Shown here: positions 12,091-22,733 of the stretch, one piece after another
Layout: each line of letters starts with the position of its first letter
How positions within the stretch are numbered: position 1 is the first letter of the stretch
Source of the DNA: Harringtonia aguacate
Taxonomy: Eukaryota > Ascomycota > Sordariomycetes > Ophiostomatales > Ophiostomataceae
Reading direction: 5' to 3'
Assembly: GCA_014183095.1 (NCBI GenBank)
Contig: JACCPH010000047.1
Coordinates: 62,001 to 126,000 of the forward strand
Length of the DNA: 64,000 nt
Position numbers and translations under genes: made by a program
Notes under the pieces: model-generated
What the model was told of the DNA's origin: nothing
The model's database searches: none
Seen by the model: only the letters and a program-made list of their open reading frames with translations

Positions 12091-14887
12091 TCGACTTGCC
12101 ATCACTCTGCTACACACTCCCCAAGGGGGAGTGGGAGATAGGCGCCGCCAATTGCTGGCCGCCTGAACTTGCCGAACGAAAACACATCTCTACCTCTGTC
12201 GCAAAGCCAAGCATGGACACGACCCAGCAGGGCGCAGTTGCACCGCATCACCGCATCAGCAACTACACCGGGAAGCTGCACCATCCAACGAACCGCAGGC
12301 GAAGCCACACCCGACACTGCATACGAGAAAATCCTCCGACATGCTGTACTACCACCGGCACGTCTTTGCGCTAAAGCACTGCCTTGCTGCCTCGTTCCAT
12401 GATGCCTGCTATCTGCACCGACGACAACAACCACAACACATCTGGCCTCTGAGCTGGCTCTCGACAGGTCTTTTTTGCTTTTCCGAACCGCTTCCATTCG
12501 CCTTCTCGTTCTCGGCAACACACGTTTTCGTTTCATCCTATTTCTTTTGACACTACACATGTACCACCACCAGCAAACATACCATGTCTTGTAATCGCGA
12601 CAGTTTCACCCTTTTCTCGCTTACCTCCTTTTTATTGGTCCTTTTATCTCACCTCTTTTTTCTGCATATCTGGAAGCGAGGTACATGTTTTTCCTTTTAA
12701 CTCTTGCGTTGGAATCTGAATTTATGAGTATGGCTCTCTTTGTGTTTTGGGGGAAGGCAGGCAGCAACATTATGGGATACCTTTAGAAACGGAAGCCCTG
12801 CGTGGTCTTCTGATTTGATTTGATTTTTTACTGCGAATAATGGAGTGTGGCTGTTTAGCTCTCCGACAGTGTACAACTAGAGCATGGGTCACGGCGTCAG
12901 AAAGAAACAAACTTTTTTTTTTCCTCTTGAGCAATATTGTGCCATTGATCTTGTGACTGCTGATTTCTCATGACTGTGTTGGCTGTCATCCCGCTGCTAC
13001 CGGAAGCGAAGGTGCAGGATGCATGCAGGAAAGCCAACAAAACATCCTACGAGCGTTATTCCATTTCCAGTTCTTGAGCAGAGTCCTGCAGGCGCTTGCT
13101 TGCACGACTGTCCCGAAGGATCGGGGAAGAGGGGACGTTGCAACGGCGTCACGCTTCTGTTGGTCGGCCCGCGACCCCGACGAGAGGGGAAAAGCGGCAA
13201 AAAAAAAAAAAAATAAATAAATGTCCTCATCATCGACTGCGAACAAGGTCGCCCTGCCCAACGAGGCCAGTCTGCGTGGTTGGTGTTGGCGCTTGTGTGT
13301 GTAAGACGGTTTGTGTTATGTTGTTGGGTGCATTTCGCTTCCTCACAATCTGTCCCTGCCACTCTCCGCTTGTTTTACAATTGGCGTGTAATACGCACAC
13401 CTCTTTTCAGAATAACCGGGGACTTTTTGTCCGTTGGTATTTTTTTATTCCCTCCTTGCGCGTTCGACCTCTCTCTCGCCTCACCCGTTTTTTATCTTGC
13501 AGCCGTTATTCTCGTATCTTACAGTCAGGCAATGCCGCTTTTCCCATCCTTTATGTGGCAGGGTTGTCCTGGTCTGTCGTGGGGTGTGTGTCCCGTTCTT
13601 GGCCGGCTCAGTCTGTGTTTCTGTTCATGAGAGGGACCTCCCCCTCCTCACTCCCTCCCTCCGCCCCTCGCCCCTCTCCTCTTCCCCTTCTCCCCCTCTC
13701 CGGAGTATCGTGCCTCATGAGCTCATGCCGCCTCGTCCGGTTTGCTCCTTGCACCTGGCCACGCTGTCTAGCGAGGTGGGACCAACCTTCCGACGATCAC
13801 CCACCCCCCCCCCCTTGCATGTGTCTCGAATATCGCCATCGTCATCAACTCTGGCTGATCCCACCCATGGCAGATGCGAGCAGTCGTTTTTCTGGCCAAA
13901 AAAGCAAGTAAAGCAAAAATGCCGCCTGGCCCTCTTTTTTTTTTTCGCGTGCTCATATCTGTACGAACAAGTATCGTACATCCGAGTGATACGTGCAGCA
14001 TCTATCCGTCAACCGTTTTAGGGGAGTGCCGGCTGGCTCGTTCTTCAACGTGATGTGTCCCAGTTTTTTTTTTCTTTTGCCCTGCCCGACATTTCAACCC
14101 GTCAGCCCGCCGTTGCTGCTGCATCTCAGCCCCATCCGGCAATCCGTTGCCCAGCCCGTCTGCACTGCGCACGATAACCAAGGCAGGTCGGGAAAACTAG
14201 GCAGTCCGTAGTCGGATTAGAGCCTACCGAGATTTAATCCCCCCAAGGCAGGCTCATCCCGACCATCCCGTTCTCGGGATCGTCGGCAATTATTCCATCT
14301 AAAATTGTATTTGCATGGACGAGTAACAAATACGGAGTATGAGTACGGGACGGATACGAACAAGTAATCAATTCTAAATGAGGGACGATGGGCACCGAGG
14401 CTGGGTTGCTTGGCCTGCAGGCCGATGTAACAGAAAGCAAGAGAGAGCGACAACAAGTCCATTAGCAATCAGCGATCAATTTAAAAGCAGGACAAAACAA
14501 AGGACCGTGTTTTGGTGCCACCGGCCCCATCTCGCTTCCTCTGCAAGATGAGAAAACGGGGTCTCAGACAACAAAAATCACAAGAAAGGCACATTTTCTT
14601 GTCCTCCGTCAGACTCGCCTCGGCACTCCGTAAACAAATGCTACAAGTAAGATATATCTTACGAATATACGCGCAGTGGTATGAAAGTCCCACCATGCCT
14701 CCTCTCTCGCGTGTCAGGTCATTGTCTGATGATGCAATCGCACATGGGGCTGTCCTGATACAGTTCCAGCTCAATCTGGCCCGCCGCACTCGTACATGCT
14801 CGAACACTTGAGACGCAATAAGATTTCTCCACCATCCAAATGCATGCTCGTAGTAGGAGGGGGAGGAGGGGGAGGGGGCCGTTCTGC

Positions 14888-15052
14888 TCAACATTCCAAC
14901 CGGGGGAAAGGATTAAGCTGCACATCCAGGTATCCCCCCCCCGGTCCGGAGCCATGTGCCTTGCCTGCCCGGAAACAGTCCTTGCGCTCTAGCTTGACAG
15001 TCTTGTTCTCCTCGAGCTGTGCCGCTTTGGCATTGCAAGCTGCCTTGGCCAT
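14888..15052 (-). CDS. Candidate small ORF or terminal exon, function unknown
   Basis: From an ATG at 15052 (context GCCATGG) a 54-residue frame begins MAKAACNAKAAQLEENKTVK and contains KDCFRAGKAHGSGPG before a TGA at 14888. The same frame stays open upstream to about 15151 with protein-like sequence (FFDRPGRCSHYVPPGDNLDK), and a TAG/CAG acceptor-like site sits at its edge, so this could be the last exon of a longer gene. I could not find a convincing upstream exon; cysteine-containing frames at 15490-15755 are possible parts. There is no recognisable domain. Confidence is low, since GC-rich fungal DNA produces such frames by chance. Confidence 0.25.
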   Translation of the reverse strand: MAKAACNAKAAQLEENKTVKLERKDCFRAGKAHGSGPGGGYLDVQLNPFPRLEC

Positions 15053-16234
15053 GGCAGCCTTCCTGAGCGTGTGAATCTTGTCGAGATTGTCACCGGGAGG
15101 TACATAGTGGCTGCATCTGCCTGGTCGATCAAAAAACTGTGCTGCTACAGGTCACCACTTCGGTACCAATGAAGGAATCTAGTGGTGCTTGAGTCGCATC
15201 GCTTTCCATTGACAGAGTCGGAAAATGCAGTGCTGTCTTCCCAATGCGATACCTGCCCTCATCTCCATGGACATGGGCAAGCTCCCCTCTGCTGGCCGAT
15301 CGCGACGGCTGCTCGGCGTCCACTTTCGGCGCTCCTGTGTCTGCGTCTATGGACCAGTGCCATCCTCGCACGTGTGAACTTCTTGAATCACTTTGTCTTG
15401 GGGGGGAGTGGCTGGATCGGTGCCGTCGAGACGAGTGATCAACTACTCGGAGAACAGCCGTTGTTCAAGTGTATGGTTTTGGTGTGTGCTATATGGAGAT
15501 AGCCTCTGAAGAAAGGAAGCCGGCTAGGAAGCCAGTTAGTGGTCTGACATCAGGTGCACCTTTGCAGTAACCACAAACTTGAACGCTCAGGACGGCTCTC
15601 GTCACCACTCTACTATTCGTGTCCGTGATGCCGATGTTGAAATGCACACTTCTGTCACCACATCGCTCAGAGAACCAACATGATTTTTGCACCCACACAA
15701 CCCTGCTTCCACTTGTTCCTCTGGCGACAAGATGTTTCTGCCCTGCAGCCAGCATTATTTCTGCTCAACTTCTCCCGTCTACTTCCGTTTTAAAGCCCTC
15801 CGTTTTTCCTGCCGGGTTCCTGCAAATCTGGGGCTCAAGGGTCGCACCCGCCTTGCAACATTGCGTTTCTTCCTTTCGTCCCATATCAATTACGAGTGCT
15901 GTGCCATGCAGGCAGTGGATCAGAGCAGGGTCCGAGCTGCGCCGCAGAGTGCTGCACAGAGCGAAAAAGAGGGGGAGGACGCGAAACCTCGTTAACATGA
16001 AACTGCCACAGGAAACTGCTCTAAACGGTGGTGCGCGGTCTTACCGTTGGGTACGTCATATCCGCGCCCCGTAGGAGCTAATAAATACTGAGGAGCAAAA
16101 AAACGTTGGCAGCTATTATCGGCCAGGTCACATGGAGATAAAGATATTTCTTGACAGCCTAAAATCCTCACATAATAATACTACACACATCTGTGCCGCT
16201 GCAAACGACGAGGCGCACTGCCCCCATAACGGCC

Positions 16235-17760
16235 ATGTCTCTCGAGCTACACATCTGGGGGCCGGCCTTTGGCCTGTCGTCCATTGATCCGGACTGCCTG
16301 GCAGCCGTTGCGTACTTTTCTGCGGCCGTGCCCCGTGGCGATTGGACCCTGGTCGCCACCAGTCCCTCGGCCCTGCCACGTGGGTTCCCCTCTCTTCCCC
16401 CCCCCTCCTGAATGACACCATTCCATTGCCTCTCTGACCGAGCGCAGGTACCCTGCCGGCGCTTCGTGATGCGCGGACTCGGAAGTGGGTAGCGGCTGGC
16501 TTTGGGCCGATCGTGGCGTATCTGCGGGCACAGTCGGTGGCCGATCTGGACGCCGGCCTGACGGCCTCGCAAGCTGCCGATGTCACGGCGTTCTCGGCCT
16601 TTCTGCACGCAGAGGCCGCCCCCCTGCTGGGCCTGTCGCTCTACGTCTCGTCGGCCAACTGGGCGGCCACCACACGACCGGCCTACGGTGGCATCCTGCC
16701 GTTCCCGCTGACCTGGATCGAGCCGCCAGCTGTGCGCGCCAGCCACGTCGCCGGTGCGGCCCACCTGGGCCTGTCGAGCCTGCAGACCGATGAAGATGTG
16801 TCGTCGTCATCGTCGGCAGCGGGGTCGGGGTTTTCCTCGCTGTCTGCTGCCTTCCATGCGTTCCCCGACCGGATGCGAGCCACGGAACACAATGATGGCG
16901 GCGCACAAGCAGCAGCAGACGTAGCGCATCCGCCGCCGCCACCATCGATCCCTCTGCACCCAGCGTCCCAGACCGTGTCGAGCGCGCTGACGCCCGAGGC
17001 CAAGGCGCAGATCCGCCTCGACGAGGCCGCCCGCACCTGTCTGGCGGTCCTGGCCAAGCGCAAAGGCAGCAAGCGCACGCTCTTGCGGGCCGATGGCAGC
17101 GGTGGCGGAGAGGATGGCAGTCATGCCGATGGCGGCAAGCTAGAGCCCAGCAGCGGCGGCCGGCCGCCGCTGCGGCCCACCTCGCTGGACTGCCTGGCCT
17201 TTGGCTACCTGGCACTCATGGCCACGCCCGACGTGCCGCGGCCCTTTTTGCGCGACGCCATGCGGCGCCACTACCGCGGCCTCCTCGTCTATGTCGCCGA
17301 CATGTGGCAGGCCTGTTTTGGTAGCCACGACAGAGGAACACGGCCGCCGGCATCCTCGCTCGCTCAGTCTTCTTCTCAGACGCCGCCACCACCATCAACA
17401 CCACCACCGCCACTACAACACCTCTACCCGCTATGGCTGCGGTCTGTGCACGGCATCGTCCACAGCGTCCCGGGCCTCAGCGGCGAGTGGCTCGTCTGGC
17501 TGTGGCGGCAAATCCGCGTAGCGGATGACGACGACGACGACGACAGAAAAACGAGCAGGTGGCAGCAGGACGTCGTGGCTGCACGCCGCCAGCGCATCGT
17601 TACCCTGTTTGCGACCGTGGCCGGCACGGCGTTGGCCGTCGGCCTCGTTTTCGGATACCGGCGACTACCCAACTTTGGCCTCCCCGTGGTGGTCTACCGG
17701 CGGGCGTCGCGGCCCCTCGTCGGGATGGGCGCCGCCGGTGCGCTGCTGGCGACGCTGTGA
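16235..17760 (+). CDS. SAM37: Sorting and assembly machinery subunit Sam37 (Tom37/metaxin-like)
   Basis: A subunit of the SAM complex, which inserts beta-barrel proteins into the mitochondrial outer membrane. Exon 1 is 16235-16379 and exon 2 is 16448-17760 (485 aa). The 68-bp intron has donor GTGGGT and acceptor CAG, and the join reads ALPRTLPALRDARTRKWVA. The N-terminus (MSLELHIWGPAFGLSSIDP) and the following helical block match the thioredoxin/GST-like Tom37 domain. The stretch LRPTSLDCLAFGYLALM fits the GST-C region of metaxins (TSLDAL-type motif). A hydrophobic segment near residues 430-450 (VTLFATVAGTALAVGLVFGY) is a probable membrane anchor. The middle holds Ser- and Pro-rich low-complexity insertions, including an Asp run at about 17527-17542. 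It is convergent with GAB1. Family assignment rests on remembered sequence pattern. Confidence 0.85.
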
Positions 17761-18178
17761 GGGCGGGACCAACGGCAGGCGGTGCATGTGTGTATGAGAA
17801 TAGCGGCTACGATTATTATTATTATTACCCCCCTCTGTGTCTTGTTTGGGAAATGCATAAAATGGGACATGCTTTGCACGTTCCCTGGGAGTTGGGCGAG
17901 GGAAAAGATGTCATGGTCATGTAAAAGGTCATATGGAAAATCAGGCCTAAAATAAGAATAACCACTTTGATTCACAGACGTCTGGCGCCTGCTCCGTCCT
18001 TGCTATTTAACCGATGGAGAAAACCCAAGCCATGCAGTATGTGTAAACTTTTTTTAAAACCAGGATTGTGCCGCGCAAAACGACAACGGCCATGAACCGA
18101 GACAGATGAGAGAGAAGAAAACAGATATCCATGAGCACGAGCACCGCACAGATGGGAAAGGCTCCCTAGCCTAGATGT
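17761..18178. other. 3' intergenic between SAM37 and GAB1
   Basis: Convergent 3' regions of about 418 bp. There is an ATT repeat near 17815-17827 and TA-rich sequence in both 3' flanks; nothing else is visible. Confidence 0.5.
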
Positions 18179-19686
18179 CTAGATCTGGCGGATCTCCTTG
18201 CCGACCATCTCGGGCCGCTCGACCTCCCACTCGTCCCGCAGCACGGCAAAGGTGAGGTCAGACACTAGCAGGCTCTGGCCGAGGCTCCAGACCAGGGTGA
18301 TGGCGTAGAAAAAGTTGGCGTTGCCGCTGCCGGCGTAGATCCACAGGTGGTAAAAGGCGGGGCCGAGGCAGGTGCCGTACATGAGGGTGGCGGCGACGAC
18401 AAAGGTGTAGCGCATGAGCGGGAAGACGTGGCGGAAGAGGGGCACGAGGGCGAGGAAGAGGGCGGTGTCGCCGATGCTGGGGTAGGGCTTGAAGATGGCA
18501 AAGATGCCGGTGAGCAGGGTCAGCACGACGAGCGGCTGGCTGCGCAGGCGCAGCGACAGGCCGCCCACGTAGCTCGACAGGTGCAGCCAGAAGACGGCGA
18601 GGAAAAAGGCGCGGAACGAGTCGAACATTTCAATGAAAAAGTACCACCACAGGCCCACGTTGGGCGTCAGATCCGACAGCGTCAGCTGCACGCCGTACGT
18701 CGAGGACAGAAACTCCCACGAGCCCGTGATGAGAAAGGACATGCCGAGCAGCGTCAGCAGGCAGCCGGCGACCACGAGCACGTGGACGCCAGCGAAGCGC
18801 CAGGGGCTGCCGGAGGTGTCGGAGGTGTCAGAGGTGTCGGAGGTGTCGGAGGGACTGTCAGATTTCTTGGACGCTCCAGACGTCAGCAGCCGCCTCCGGT
18901 CAAAGGCGAGAAGGACCAGCGGCGGTAGCAGCAGCAGGGGGTACATGGACAGGTAGGCGGCGAACGAGAGCGACACCATGGCGCCGAGCGGAGCCCCGGC
19001 AATGGCCTTGGCGATGGCGTAGAGGATGGAGCAGGTGGTGAAGACGGACGTCGAGCGGCCGATGCACGTGGCCATGGTGAAGGGGTTGAGGAGGTAGCTA
19101 GCCTCGGCGTCAGAACCAGTCGGGGAGGAGGAGAGGGCACAGAAGGAGGGAGAGGGAAAACCTACACAGCAGCAATGACAAATCCGCTCCATCGCTTTTC
19201 CCGGCGCGGCGACGTGAAGCGTGCCGAGGCGCCGGCCTCGCCCGAGTCGGCAATTTTCGCGAGCGCATGGGCGCTGAGCAGGTCGACGGCCACATAGAGG
19301 AGGTTGGTAAAGATGGGCAGGGCGCCGGGCAGCAGCGAGAAGAGAGGCAGCAGCAGCGGTGCCTGGTGGTAGACGCCGCCGTCGTAGGGCGACACGTTGT
19401 GGTTGTAGAGGAACAGGCCCTCCTGCACTGGTCGGTCTGGTTAGCAGCCGTCATGATCCGGGCCGTGGCGCGCGCGCATCTGCGTCCGCATCCGCATCTG
19501 CATCCGCATCCACATCCACATCCACCTACATCGCTTGAAGCTCGTCACCGGCGTCGAGATCTCGACGCGCCCAGTCAGGAGGTCCGGCAGCCCCGAGAAG
19601 CAGCTAAAGAGCACAAGCCGCACGGCAGCTGCAGCCACGTAGAGGCCGGCCGTTCTCCCAAAGGCCATGGTATTTCCGCCATTCAT
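18179..19686 (-). CDS. GAB1: GPI transamidase subunit Gab1/PIG-U
   Basis: A multi-spanning ER subunit of the GPI transamidase that attaches GPI anchors to proteins. Exons on the minus strand are 19530-19686, 19166-19427 and 18179-19097 (445 aa). Introns are 19428-19529 (donor GTAGGT, branch GCTAAC) and 19098-19165 (donor GTAGGT, branch CTGAC, acceptor TAG). The joins read TSFKRLQEGLFLYNHN and VIAAVYLLNPFTMATC, which are PIG-U signature stretches. VEISTPVTSFKR, NVSPYDGGVYHQAP and SPRREKRWSG are further family landmarks, and many hydrophobic helices follow. An ATG at 19668 would give a protein six residues shorter and is an equally good start. A Ser-Asp-Thr repeat (DTSDTSDTSDTS) in a loop is coded by a 9-bp repeat near 18812-18850. 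The gene is divergent from NOP7. Confidence 0.92.
18812..18850. repeat. 9-bp coding repeat in GAB1
   Basis: Tandem GGTGTCGGA-type 9-mers, with one variant copy, encode (DTS)n in a cytosolic or lumenal loop of the PIG-U homologue. Confidence 0.8.
19478..19524. repeat. Hexanucleotide repeat in GAB1 intron 1
   Basis: About eight GCATCC/ACATCC-type hexamers lie inside the first intron, directly beside its GTAGGT donor site. Confidence 0.8.
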
Positions 19687-20094
19687 CGCCCTCCAATGCG
19701 CATGTCGTGCGAGGAGAATCGTGGTGGAAACAAAACACGTCTGAGGGGGGAACTGGGGGGGGCCCTCAAAAAGGAGGACAGCTCAGAGCTAATGATGGCC
19801 TTTTTGGCGACGCGCCCAGCGCTGGTTGGCTGAGTCGGGTCTCGGCAAACCCCACTGTAGAATAACCTTACCTTGGGCTGTGGCTTGGAGGCTTACTGTG
19901 GCTAGTGGGCTGACAAAAGGCGGTGAGGACGACAGAGGATAGTTGTGGGGCCAAAAAAGTTTCCGGCAGAAAAAAAAAAAAGTAGTAGCCCAGTAGAGAA
20001 GAGAAATCTAGCGTCCTCAGACAAGCAGACAACGACGTCCATACGACGTCCATACAACACCTCCCACCCACCACCCGAACCTCAATTCGTCGAG
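19687..20094. promoter_or_regulatory. Divergent promoter between GAB1 and NOP7
   Basis: A 408-bp shared upstream region. A purine-rich AAAAAAAAAAAAGTAG stretch lies at about 19970-19985, and a direct repeat of ACGTCCATACG at about 20035-20055 lies in the NOP7 leader. No clear TATA box. Confidence 0.5.
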
Positions 20095-22278
20095 ATGCCG
20101 CGGATAAAGAAAAAGGGGCAGGTCGGGGCGACCCGAAACTATGTGACGCGCAACCAGGCGGTGCGCAAGCTGCAGCTGAGCCTGCCCGACTTCCGCAAGC
20201 TGTGCATCTGGAAGGGCATCTACCCGCGGGAGCCGCGCAGCCGCAAGAAGGTGTCGCGGTCGTCGACGGCGTCGACGACGTTCTACTACACCAAGGACAT
20301 CCAGTACCTGCTGCACGAGCCACTGGTGGCCAAGTTCCGCGAGCAAAAGGTGCTGGAAAAGAAGATCTCGCGGGCGCTCGGCCGCGGCGACGTGACGGAC
20401 GCCCAGCGCTTTGAGCGCAACGCGGCGCGCCCCGAGAAGACAGGCCGCTCGCGGTACACGCTGGACCACGTCATCCGCGAGCGCTACCCGACGTTTGTGG
20501 ACGCCCTGCGCGACCTGGACGACTGCCTGTCGATGCTGTTCCTCTTTGCCAGCCTGCCGTCGACGTCGGCGGTGCCGGCCAAGATGATTGCGCGCTGCGA
20601 GCGGCTGTGCCTCGAGTTCCAGCACTACCTCATTGTGTCGCACAGCCTGCGCAAGTCGTTCTTGTCCATCAAGGGCATCTACTACCAGGCCACCATCCAG
20701 GGCGAAGAGGTGCTCTGGCTGGTGCCGTACAAGTTCAACCAGCGCGTGGTGGGCGACATTGACTTTCGCATCATGGGCACCTTTATCGAGTTCTACATGG
20801 CCCTGCTCGGTTTTGTCAACTTCCGCCTGTACACGTCGGTGGGGCTCAAGTACCCGCCCAAGTTCGACCAGGCCAAGGACGACGGCGCGGCCGAGCTCGC
20901 CGCCTTTGTTCTCGAGGGAGCTGGCGGTGGTACCGCGACTGAGGCTGGCGACGGGCAGAAGCAGCTGACCAACGGTAATGCGGCGGCGGCCACCACGGCC
21001 ACCACGCCCGGTCCCGACCCCAAGGTGCAGGCCGAGGTGAACAAGCTGGTCGAAGAGCTTAAGAAAGAGGAGGTGGGCAGCGAGGACAAGAGTGAGAAAA
21101 AGACGGACGGCGAGGCCTCTGCCGACGACGACGACCAGCAGCCGCCCACGGACGCCATCGACAAGTTCGAGCCCGTGCTGGCGGGCGGCGACCAGCTGGC
21201 GCAGCCGTCGTACAGCACGAGCAGCCCGCGGGCGCTCTTCTCCAAGTGCACCATTTTCCTGTCGCGCGAGACGCCGCGGCAGTCACTCGAGTTCATCCTG
21301 CGGGCCTTTGGCTGCAAGCGCCTCGGCTGGGACGCGGTGCTGGGTGCGGGCGCGTTTACGACCAACGAGCTGGACCCGTCCATTACGCACCAGATTGTGG
21401 ACCGGCCGCCGGTGCAGGTGGCGGCGGAGGACGACGAGGACAACGAGGGCGAGGACAACCAGACGGCGCAGAAGCTGGGGCCGAACCGCCGCGTGGTGGG
21501 CCGCATCTATGTGCAGCCGCAGTGGGTGTGGGACAGCATCAACGCCGAGGAGCTGCAGCAGCCGGACGTGTATGCGCCGGGGGCTCAGCTGCCGCCGCAC
21601 CTGAGTCCGTTTGTCAAGAGCGTGCAGGGCCAGTACGACCCGGCGCTGCCGCTGGAGGAGCAGCAGACCGAGGCGGAGGCGTTGGCGTCTGAGGATGAGG
21701 ACGAAGACGAGGACGAGGATGAGGACGAGGATGAGGAGGACGAGGAAGACAAGGTCACCAAGAGCAAGAAGACGCAAAAGACGCAAAAGACTCAAAAGGC
21801 CAAGAAGGATGTGGACGAGATGGAAGAGGACGACGACAATGGCATGGACGTGGCCGGATCGGAGGATGATGACGATGCAAGCGACGAGGAGGAGGAGTCG
21901 GCCGTAAAGAGCAAGGCCGCTGCACCCAAGGCCAAGGTGGAGGAGCACGTGGCCGACGAGGAGGACGAGGACGAGGCGGCGGCGGCGCTGCAGCGGCAGA
22001 TTGAGCTGGAGGCGGAGCTGGCGGGCAAGCCGGTGCGCAACGGCAAGACGGCGAACGCGCGGGCCCAGGCCAAGGCGGACGCGCGCAAGGCGCTGGCGCG
22101 GGAGGCGCGGCAGAGGGCGGAGGAGCTGGAGCGGGCCAAGGGCATGCTGCCCAAGAAGAAGCGCAGGCTCTACGAGCAGATGATGTACACGAACAACAAG
22201 CGCAACGCCGAGGACGAGAAGCTGCGGGCGAAGCGGCGCAAGATTGAGCGCAAGCAGGCCAAGGCGGGCAAGGCGTGA
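20095..22278 (+). CDS. NOP7: Pescadillo homologue Nop7, ribosome biogenesis
   Basis: A nucleolar protein of the PeBoW (Nop7-Erb1-Ytm1) complex needed for 27S pre-rRNA processing and 60S assembly. A single exon, 727 aa, starts MPRIKKKGQVGATRNYVTRN. The N-terminal pescadillo domain covers roughly residues 1-285, with landmarks LSLPDFRKLCIWKGIYPREP, KGIYYQATIQGE and FYMALLGFVNFRLY. A BRCT domain spans about residues 377-515 (LFSKCTIFLSRETPRQSLEF through VGRIYVQPQWVWDSIN). A long acidic Asp/Glu tract follows (about 533-622), and then a basic coiled-coil-like tail ending in RKQAKAGKA. It is longer than yeast Nop7 (about 605 aa), mostly because of insertions before the BRCT domain and in the acidic tail. 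I chose the ATG at 20095 because family homology begins there; the in-frame upstream stretch lacks homology. Confidence 0.97.
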   Translation: MPRIKKKGQVGATRNYVTRNQAVRKLQLSLPDFRKLCIWKGIYPREPRSRKKVSRSSTASTTFYYTKDIQYLLHEPLVAKFREQKVLEKKISRALGRGDVTDAQRFERNAARPEKTGRSRYTLDHVIRERYPTFVDALRDLDDCLSMLFLFASLPSTSAVPAKMIARCERLCLEFQHYLIVSHSLRKSFLSIKGIYYQATIQGEEVLWLVPYKFNQRVVGDIDFRIMGTFIEFYMALLGFVNFRLYTSVGLKYPPKFDQAKDDGAAELAAFVLEGAGGGTATEAGDGQKQLTNGNAAAATTATTPGPDPKVQAEVNKLVEELKKEEVGSEDKSEKKTDGEASADDDDQQPPTDAIDKFEPVLAGGDQLAQPSYSTSSPRALFSKCTIFLSRETPRQSLEFILRAFGCKRLGWDAVLGAGAFTTNELDPSITHQIVDRPPVQVAAEDDEDNEGEDNQTAQKLGPNRRVVGRIYVQPQWVWDSINAEELQQPDVYAPGAQLPPHLSPFVKSVQGQYDPALPLEEQQTEAEALASEDEDEDEDEDEDEDEEDEEDKVTKSKKTQKTQKTQKAKKDVDEMEEDDDNGMDVAGSEDDDDASDEEEESAVKSKAAAPKAKVEEHVADEEDEDEAAAALQRQIELEAELAGKPVRNGKTANARAQAKADARKALAREARQRAEELERAKGMLPKKKRRLYEQMMYTNNKRNAEDEKLRAKRRKIERKQAKAGKA

Positions 22279-22328
22279 GAGAAGGGGGGGGAAGGAGAGA
22301 GAGGGAGGGGGGCAGAGGGGGGGCAGAG

Positions 22329-22440
22329 GGAGAGGGAGCGAGAGGGAGCGAGAGGGAGCGAGAGGGAGCGAGAGGGACGGAGGGGCAGAGGGACAGAGGG
22401 ACAGAGGGACAGAGGGACAGAGGGACAGTGACAGAGGAAC
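22329..22440. repeat. 10-bp purine minisatellite downstream of NOP7
   Basis: Two adjoining arrays with a 10-bp period, first GGGAGCGAGA and then ACAGAGGGAC, four to six units each. They lie in the 3' flank, within the 455-bp interval before the next start codon at 22734. The rest of that interval shows nothing else. Confidence 0.85.
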
Positions 22441-22733
22441 AGAGATGGAGAGAGGAGAGAAGGCGAGCAATAAAAGCAGGCGTTACTGATTTTGGCTGTG
22501 TTGATGGTGGACATGTACCGCTTCAGACAATAGATAGGAACTTGAATTTCAAACTGTAAATGTTCCAACTTTTCGCACGCAAGCAAGCGTGGACAGATGA
22601 GTGCAGAGCGATTAGGGAATTGGGGACGGAAGTGAGTGGTTGAGTGAGGAAGTTTAGGCTCATCAACCAAGAAATGCCCCACTAAATTTCACAAAACAAA
22701 CAACGTCAACGCAAGCCGTCCACACCACGCGAC

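Larger units (their letters stand above)
3912..16234. other. 12.3-kb region without confident genes
   Basis: Between the stop at 3911 and the SAM37 start at 16235 I find no reading frame with both fungal-type splicing and recognisable protein sequence. Apparent frames overlap on both strands and break repeatedly. The region is rich in poly-A/poly-T and C/T tracts from about 6.1 to 8.4 kb, has runs of G or C, CA and GA microsatellites, and many copies of TACGAGTA or its complement. Candidate contents are listed separately: a decayed gene at 4142-5040, a promoter-like unit at 11784-12090 and a small minus-strand ORF at 14888-15052. Elsewhere in the window genes lie 0.2-1.4 kb apart, so this spacing is exceptional. 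A non-coding RNA gene or long regulatory region is possible. Confidence 0.6.
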
